Shown here: in pieces, positions 57,875 through 64,000 of the stretch
Layout: each line of letters opens with the position of its first letter
How positions within the stretch are numbered: position 1 is the stretch's first letter
Assembly (NCBI RefSeq): GCF_050947875.1
Contig: NC_134568.1
Location: 205,306,217 to 205,370,216 of the forward strand
Origin: Dermacentor variabilis
Taxonomy: Eukaryota; Arthropoda; Arachnida; Ixodida; Ixodidae
DNA: 64,000 bases
Direction of reading: 5' to 3'
Translations under genes and position numbers: made by a program
The notes under the pieces: generated by a model
Told to the model about the DNA's origin: nothing
What the model saw: only the letters and a program-made list of their open reading frames with translations
The model's database searches: none

Positions 57875-59352
57875 TCAGGATGGACAAGGAGGGTAGAAAG
57901 GCTTCAGGCGAGCAATATGAGTCAGCTGAGTTCTGCTTGATCGCCGACCATTGCACAGTAGGCGAGCTATGACGTAAGTGAGTTCGCTCAGGCGGTCCAC
58001 AACTACATATGGGCCTGAATATTGTGACAGGAACTTTGGCACAATCCACGCTTGCGTTGCGGTGTCCAAAGAAGGACTAAGTCACCTTTTTGCAGCGATA
58101 CTTGTACGTGACGGTCGTCGTATCGCTCTTTCGAACGCCTTTGCGAGGCCAGAGTACGAATACGAGCTATTCGACGCGCTTCTTCGGCGAGACACAAAGT
58201 CGCCGATACAGAATCATCACTGTGCAGAACGACGGGTAGGAAAGTGTCCAGAGGGCTTCGCGGTAACCTTACATACAGGAGATAAAATGGGCTATAGTTC
58301 GTGGTTTCGTGCTTCGCCCTGTTGTACGCATAGGTGATGAAAGGCAGCACGTCGTCCCAGTTCTTATGATTGGAGGAGACGTACATGGCAAGCATGTTAG
58401 TCAGCGTTCTGTTTGTCCTTTCAACGAGGCCATTGGTCTGTGGATGATACGGCGTGGAATGACGAAACTGTGAAGTGCACAAACGAAGCAACTCTTCAAT
58501 GGCATCAGCCGTGAACTGGCGACCACGGTCGCTGATGATGACACGTGGTGGGCCATGACGAAGGACCACGGAACGGAGCAGGAACACCGCCACGCAAGCA
58601 GCAGTGGAAGACGGTATGGCTGCAGTTTCTGCATACCGTGTAAGATGGTCTACGCAGGCAATTATCCAGCGGTTCTTGTTGTTGGATAACGGGAATGGAC
58701 CCAAAAGGTCAATGCCTACTTGCTCGAACGGCGTACTGGGCGGTGTCAATGGCCGAAGGGGACCCGGGGCTGCGGTGGTCGGTCGCTTGTGACGTTGGCA
58801 CGTTTCACAACTAGCGACATAGCGCTTGGTTGTTTCGTACATCTTGGGCCAGTAAAAGCGCTCCTGCGTGCGGTGCAGCGTTCGTACGAAGCCGAAATGG
58901 CCGGATGTCACATCGTCATGCATGGCGCGGAGAACGTCGGAACGGAGACTCTCGGGGACAACAAGCAGAAAACGCGCTCCATGCCCGGAGTAATTAGTTT
59001 TGTACAGCAATTTATCACGGACAGTAAAGCGACCGCTGCCTTTAGAAGTACGGGCGGCGACAAAAAGCGGATCAAGGGTAACATCATCCCGTTGTTCTCG
59101 CTCAAAGTCTGCCGCGTCAGGGAACGTAAGAGTAACAGCAGCGAGACAGTCGTCAAAATTCTCAGCATCGCAGTCGGTAGTCGCAAGAGGAATCCGAGAG
59201 AGGCAGTCTGCGTCAGCGTGACGACGGCCACTCTTGTACGATACCACAAAGTCGTATTCCTGGAGGCGCAGTGCCCAACGTGCGAGGCGACCAGAGGGAT
59301 CACGCAAACCGACCAGCCAGCATAAAGAATGATGGTCGGTGATAATCCCTGC
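57875..59352 (-). pseudogene. Ty3 pol: RNase H end, zinc finger, integrase
   Basis: Minus-strand frame 59616-58003, of which about residues 88-537 are pol. The RNase H end (DHHSLCWLV, then YKSGRRHADADCLSR) comes first. The H2C2 finger uses H233, H240, C270 and C273. The integrase core has D303 (GIDLLGPF), D363 (IISDRGRQF) and E399 (HPQTNGLVERTNRTL), the DD35E pattern. After KGDLVLLWTP a frameshift near 58050 breaks the end. The next frame continues with SQYSGPYVVVDRLSELTYVI, the GPY/F module, and stops near 57877. The first 88 codons are read through antisense gag leader and inverted LTR and are not native. Confidence 0.85.
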
Positions 59353-59452
59353 GGACGAGGAGTTTGAGAGGCCGGGCTGCGTTACGATCACGCTACCTTC
59401 ATCGTCCAATTCTCCTGTAAATAAAACCATTCCTCCGCAACTCCTCGTAACA
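59353..59452 (+). repeat. Inverted 5' LTR remainder
   Basis: Corresponds to LTR bases 53-152 in plus orientation, ending CTCCTCGTAACA, followed by the presumed primer-binding and leader region (GTTGTGGTGGAAGG...). I could not assign the primer tRNA. Confidence 0.85.
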
Positions 59453-59564
59453 GTTGTGGTGGAAGGTGCTGGGTAATCGACACCCGAAGACGGAGGCTTA
59501 ACCACAAGTTCTTCGACGGAGCCGTCGCCTTGCTGGACTCCCACCGAATTCACCGGAGCTGAAC

Positions 59565-60397
59565 ATGTCCCACGACGCAGACGAACAACGGCCCATTCCA
59601 ACTGCTGCCCCGACAAGTTCTGTCCTGCAACTGAGAGATGGGCGTCCCTTCGCCGGAAGAGCGGACGAAGACGTCGAGGAATGGCTCATCCATAATCACC
59701 GGGTGAGTGCCGCCAACAGGTGGAACAGCGCTTCTCAGCTTTCTAACGTCGTGTTCTTTCTAACGGATACTGCGTTGGTATGGTTCGACAACCACGAGGA
59801 AACATTCACAACATGGGGCAGATTTGTTTCGGAAATCAAAGAGCGATTCGGCGACTCCGCGACGAAAAAGAAAAGGGCAGAACAGACGCTACTGCAACGT
59901 GCGCAAGTACCAGGCGAAACCTGCACGACCTACATTGAGGCAGTAATCAAACTGTGTAGGATGGTGGACTCCGTAATGTCCGAGGAGGACAAAGTCGGGC
60001 ACATCCTAAAAGGAATTGCCGAGGATGTTTACAATTTCCTCATTGCAAAAGACAGCCTGGCGTCCGTCGCTGACATCATTCGGCACTGTCGTACTTTCGA
60101 GCAACTGAAGACGAGGCGCATCACGCCGAAGTTCGGCAGGCTAGCCAATGTGACCACAGTTGCAAGCGTGGACAGCAACCAGCCCCTCGATCTGGCATCA
60201 ACGATACGACAAATAGTTCGGGAAGAGCTCAGCCTGCACGCGCAAGTGACACATCCAAGCACTCCTAGCTTCCGCCTACCACCAGATTTTGAGCCAAACG
60301 TGGCATCCTTCTCCCCGTATCCTGCGGCAAGGGGCACTGAGGATTATGAACTCGCGCCCCGACAGCAGCCACGTCTCTACGACAGAGGCCCTACTTA
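59565..60397 (+). pseudogene. Ty3 gag (capsid), C-terminally truncated
   Basis: About 278 codons of gag start at ATG 59565, 113 bases after the LTR end. The capsid region of the Retrotrans_gag type is clear: TALVWFDNHEETFTTWGRF, KERFGDSATKKKRAEQTLLQRAQVPGETCTTYI, then EEDKVGHILKGIAEDVYNFL. The protein would form the virus-like particle. The frame runs into LTR sequence at 60398 and adds about 38 foreign codons before a stop. The nucleocapsid zinc knuckle is lost. The reading frame itself has no internal lesion. Confidence 0.85.
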
Positions 60398-60481
60398 TAA
60401 CGCAGCCCGGCCTCTCAAACTCCTCGTCCTCTTCGTCTTCTCTTCCTTCTCTTCTTGTCCGTGCCTTTCGTATCTGTTACA
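60398..60481 (-). repeat. 5' LTR first segment
   Basis: LTR bases 1-84 in minus orientation. Its last 32 bases repeat the first 32 bases of the inverted remainder at 59353-59384. Confidence 0.85.
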
Positions 60482-60739
60482 ATATTTTGAAAAAATGAGA
60501 GCAACTTTTTGGTGACGTGTACCGAAAGTTCGCACTGGGTAGGTTGTTTATGTGCTCTGAAAACAGTTACTGATAGTCGCTTTCTCCCAATTCTTTTGCG
60601 TTATACACGGCATTTAGTTGTTTTCCCCCCGCTATCCTCGGTAAAGTATGCGGGGCACGGTGTTTATATTGATTCGAAGTACGAAGCAATGTTCTGCGTG
60701 ACGAGGGATCAATGTTTATTGTGTGTAAGTTTATTACAG

Positions 60740-61840
60740 CCTTTGTAGAAAGTTGCTCATTGAAGCGTTCCTTGGTGTCATACTGCCGCTAATTGAAATA
60801 TTTCCCAGACTCCTAAAACAACAGCACGAGGGACGCTTGGAATCTCGTGAAAATATAGAGAATCTGAAAACGCAATGCGTTGCGAAACTTTCACTTTCCT
60901 GCTTTAAATGAAATTGTTGCAGATAATTACTAAACCCTCGTTTTTCGATGTGTTTTCGGGCAGTATACGAGATTCTTAGTTTCTCCAGTGTCCTCGGTGA
61001 GCTGAACAAGGCATCTTGTTCAGCTGGGGAAAATTAGAGGCAGTGTATGGGCGATGTGTAGGCAGCGTTCCAAATGGGTGGATTAAATGCGCACTTTCAT
61101 GTAGAATACGTATGCAAGTGGTCCATAGCGTTATTAGTCTGTTTTACGAGCAATGTAAACATTGGACGGCGGAGCTGGCATAATTTCAACTACAACTGAG
61201 GTCAAATTTTGCGAACATAAGGGGAACAATAGGCCCAGTTTATCTGCGAGGGTAAATGGGTGTTCATCAAATACTGCTTTAAAGAGAATTCTAAGCAAGT
61301 TTTCGAAATTATCACGCTGCTGCCTGTAACTGTGTTTCCCAATGTCCCAAGAGACCTCTGAGTTTCAGATATTTTATATTTTGAAGCAATAGGTAGAATA
61401 TTAAGTGTAAGGTGTCGTGTAGCTTTAACGTCTGTGGCTTACTTAGAAACGTTACGAATAATTATTTAACCCTCATCCTTCCTCATTTTACTTTTTCGTG
61501 CGTGATATATCAGTTTCACCTGTGTCCTCACCGAACGAAAGGCGGCAGCTTCGTTCTGTTTGGTGACTGTAAGGGCAAAGTAATGGGTAATGTGTAGGTG
61601 AAGTTACAAATAGATCGGTAATTGGGGCTTTCGCAATAAATTACGTATGCAAGCACTCTAGAGTATTATGAGCGAGTCTAACGAGCGGGAAAATTGAGCC
61701 CGCTGCCCTGGCAGAACTATAAAAGCCACCAAGACCAAATTTAGCGATAGTTAGTGGTACGCTATGGGAACTCTCTGTGCGAAGTTAAATTCAGTTGAAT
61801 CAAACACAGCCTTTGTAAAAAAAAATACTTCTTATTCAAG
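60740..61840. repeat. Diverged tandem duplication, about 535-bp unit
   Basis: Landmarks recur in order about 535 bases apart: AATTA-T-AACCCTC (60924 and 61458), GTGTCCTC (60989 and 61523), GATGTGTAGG / AATGTGTAGG (61053 and 61590), TACGTATGCAAG (61109 and 61643), and an AAATTTTGCGA / AAATTTAGCGA block. No coding motif is seen. Divergence is high, so the event is old. A third, weaker unit may lie at 60510-60730. Confidence 0.65.
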
Positions 61841-62037
61841 TGTTACAAAGAGAGAGAGAGAGAGAAGTTTAATGATACGAAATGCTGAGAGGTCGGCCTC
61901 AGGTATATTCCTCTAGCCAGCTACTCGGCATTGGGGGAAGTGGAAGAGGGAAAGAAAGAGGGAAGAAAGAGGTGCATGATGGGTGACGATGACGATAGAA
62001 GGAAGATGTAGAAGATATGGCAAGCAATTTGGCATGC

Positions 62038-62787
62038 TCAAAGTCTGCAATCCAGGCCAGTAATTTTTAAAAAGTTCAGTAATGCCTGGATGGCCTTCAA
62101 ACTCGATTGAGCATCTGGCCAAGGGCCTAAAATAACATCCTCCGACAACGGTGCGCTGTCGAGACGCTTAAGGTCGTTGTCCAGCCTTTCACGCTCTTCC
62201 ACGTACTTAGGGCAGTCACAAAGCACATGACCTATAGTCTCAGTCACATTGCACACCTCACACTGTGGAGACTCGGTGCGTCGCATGAGGTGCACGTATC
62301 CGCGCGTAAACGCTACCCCCAGCCTTAGTCTGTGCAGAAGACTGGCACAGCTTCGTTGAATTTTCGGTGGTAGCCTAAAATTCATGGTAGGGTCCAATCT
62401 CTGGAGTCGTCTGTGGCGATTATCCGGATTGTCCCAGTGCTTTGCTGTCAATTTTCGGATGACACTGGAGAGGAAACAGTTGGCGTCCGCTCTTGGAAAA
62501 GGAATTGAAAGCAGTGACTCTCGTTCTTCGAGTGCTTTCTTCGCTTCGGCGTCGGCCAGTTCGTTGCCCTGTATACCACAGTGACTCGGAATCCACTGAA
62601 ATGTGATTTGGTGGCCGTTTTCTTGCGCTAAAGTGTAGAGCTCGGCAGTTTGAAGAGCCAACACTCTGTAAGCGCTTTCTTTCAACACCACTCTAAGTAG
62701 TTGAAGAGCCGATTTTGCGTCACTGAAGACTGTCCATATTTGAGGAGGCTGTCGCGAAATATACTGAACGGCCTCTCTGATTGCCAC
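62038..62787 (-). pseudogene. LINE RNase H and Cys-His tail
   Basis: A 249-codon minus-strand frame holds the second half of RNase H, including TVFSDAKSALQLL and FQWIPSHCGIQGNELADAEAKKAL. The C-terminal segment LHRLRLGVAFTRGYVHLM with CEVCNVTETIGHVLCDC keeps the full Cys-Cys-His-Cys set. It ends in a stop at 62038. The first start codon is an artefact. The frame joins the upstream RT frame through a one-base shift near 62830. Confidence 0.8.
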
Positions 62788-62819
62788 TAGTGCCGTAGAT
62801 GTTGTAGTCGTCTTGTTAT

Positions 62820-63938
62820 TCAGACGAAACCGTCGGATACTTGATGCGCAGGCACGACGAAAGCCGCACCAGACGCATACGACGAGACCGATCCGTCTGT
62901 ATACACGCTCACCGAGGAGCCATATTCTTTCGACATATATTCAAGTGTTAAATGTCTGAGGCCGACGGTAGGTATTCGCGATTTTTTAGAAATTCCGGGA
63001 ATGGATGGACGTACCGGTATTTTGGACATTACCCATGGGGGCATATGTGGAAGGTCAGCCGGGGCAAAGTATGCTGGTATCGCAGATTCTTGGCATTTAA
63101 CGGCTTTTGAAAAAGTGGAGTCCGGCCGTATATCGGGTAATGTCGATAAGGGATCGCGTCCATGACGGCAAAGCAGTCGCAGGAATACTCGAAGAGGTTC
63201 GCATCGTAGATAGATAGGTAAAGGGGTGACGCGAGCCTCCTCAATTGTTCCGTGGGTTGAGGTGCAACGTGGAACACCGAGACATGTTTTCAGCATCTGT
63301 GCCTGGGCACTTTCCAGCGTGCGCAAACATGAAGGGCTCATACTTGACAAAACTGGCAGACTATACCGAATGTATCCAACGTAGAGAGCCTGGTACAGCC
63401 GGAGTAGCGAATGCTCAGATGGACCCCACTTCATACCGGCAAGAAAGCGAAAAACTTGAGCAAGCCCAGTTAATTTTTTCTTTAACATTGCCCCATGTTT
63501 CGACCACGAAATACCGCGGTCAATGACAACGCCTAGGTATTTGTGGTGGGTGACATATGGGATGGCATTTCCATTGATCATAATTGGATACCAATGCATA
63601 AGCTTCCGTGTGAACGCTATCGCAGCGCACTTGACTGGGGCCAGTTGCAGTCCTTGGCACTGCAGGTACTGAGAGGTTAAAGTAACAGCTCGCTGCAACC
63701 TGGCACGAATTTGCGGTCGCGTGACTGCGGATGCCCATATGCATATGTCGTCTGCGTAGGTACTGATGCGTACTGTATCAGGAATTATTTCCGCAAGGCC
63801 AATAAGGGCAACATTGAAAAGAGTCGGGCTGAGCACTCCTCCTTGAGGCACTCCACGGACCACAGCGTGTCTTGTCGTTTCGCCATCATTCGTGGACATG
63901 AAGACTGTACGACCATCTAGGTAATTTTCAATCCACAT
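62820..63938 (-). pseudogene. LINE RT C-terminal half and RNase H start
   Basis: A 372-codon minus-strand frame contains RT motif B (GVPQGGVLSPTLFN), the intact catalytic box TYADDICIW, thumb motifs (KCAAIAFTRKL, HKYLGVVIDRGISW, YSLPVLSS, CLGVPRCTSTHG) and the start of RNase H (VSVYTDGSV). It ends at a premature stop caused by a frameshift at about 62830. Past the shift the conserved AEL triad position reads TAL, so the RNase H glutamate seems lost. Confidence 0.8.
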
Positions 63939-64000
63939 GTAGAGACGGCCGCCGATGCCTAAATTACTGAGGGCATCAAGAATGGCTTCGTGCAGTAAAT

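Larger units (their letters stand above)
57689..60481 (-). mobile_element. Internally inverted and deleted Ty3 retrotransposon
   Basis: The ends are a complete 3' LTR (57689-57840) and the first 84 bases of a 5' LTR (60398-60481), both in minus orientation. ATAT sits on both flanks (57685-57688 and 60482-60485). Between them the pol 3' half is on minus. The rest of the 5' LTR, the leader and gag (59353-60397) are on plus. Protease, RT and most of RNase H are missing. The simplest history is one insertion followed by inversion of the LTR-leader-gag block with loss of the middle. Confidence 0.85.
61849..64000 (-). mobile_element. Antisense I-type LINE, runs off the window
   Basis: The 3' end is a (GA)n tract at about 61850-61864. 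Its 3' UTR differs from that of the LINE at 38813, marking a sister subfamily. RNase H and the C-terminal half of RT follow. The element continues past 64000, so its 5' end is unseen. It is better preserved than the copy at 54667. Confidence 0.85.

Noticed and set aside
58003..59616. Intact 537-residue gene with a new N-terminal domain
   Set aside because: The first 88 codons are antisense gag leader and inverted LTR; the rest is ordinary Ty3 RNase H and integrase.
59565..60515. 316-residue gag as a domesticated host gene
   Set aside because: Its C-terminus is read from LTR sequence and it lies inside the element's own target duplication. No sign of domestication.

Overview
The window looks like a repeat-dominated intergenic or intronic stretch of an arthropod nuclear genome, most likely a hard tick (Ixodidae). 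The reasons are the tRNA-derived SINEs with tick-type bodies, the mix of RTE, CR1-like and RNase-H-bearing I-type LINEs, Penelope-like elements with GIY-YIG endonuclease, and Ty3 LTR elements. The tick assignment rests on recognising these repeat families by eye, not on a database search. No convincing host protein gene, rRNA, CRISPR array or bacterial operon is visible. Nearly all long reading frames belong to mobile elements, and almost all of those are broken.

Layout. 1-10 kb: a SINE, then two RTE LINEs arranged tail to tail (1293-2860 on +, 2872-6655 on -). The second is split by a Penelope-like element (3527-5845) flanked by a 13-bp target duplication. A second SINE and an antisense CR1-like LINE (7415-10050) follow. 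10-18 kb: two copies of a terminal-inverted-repeat family, a LINE scrap, a tRNA-headed SINE, and a Penelope 3' piece preceded by a 142-bp hairpin. 18-28 kb: two I-type LINEs on +, one 5'-truncated (18148-20308) and one apparently full length (21756-27565), the latter inserted just beside a 193-bp hairpin. A solo Ty3 LTR (27803-28219) follows.

28-38 kb: LINE remnants, a degraded LINE (30050-31875), two non-autonomous inverted-repeat elements (31888-32697 and 33527-34259), a CT/CA microsatellite, and a third Penelope piece with roughly 280-bp inverted arms (35651-37232). 38.8-44.2 kb: a complete antisense I-type LINE with a perfect 13-bp target duplication, inactivated inside the reverse transcriptase catalytic box. 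44-57 kb: mostly featureless sequence with short palindromes, LINE tails, an RTE relic and a SINE-like piece. 57.7-60.5 kb: a Ty3 element whose 5' LTR-gag block is inverted relative to pol, inside an intact ATAT target duplication. 60.5-64 kb: a diverged tandem duplication and the 3' half of another antisense I-type LINE that runs off the window.

The sequence works as a record of nested insertion rather than as a gene system. Autonomous families (RTE, I-type, CR1-like, Penelope, Ty3) supply EN, RT, RNase H and integrase functions. SINEs and inverted-repeat elements would depend on machinery supplied from elsewhere. The most unusual structures are the internally inverted Ty3 element, the foldback Penelope copies with a hammerhead-like core, and inverted duplications at insertion junctions.
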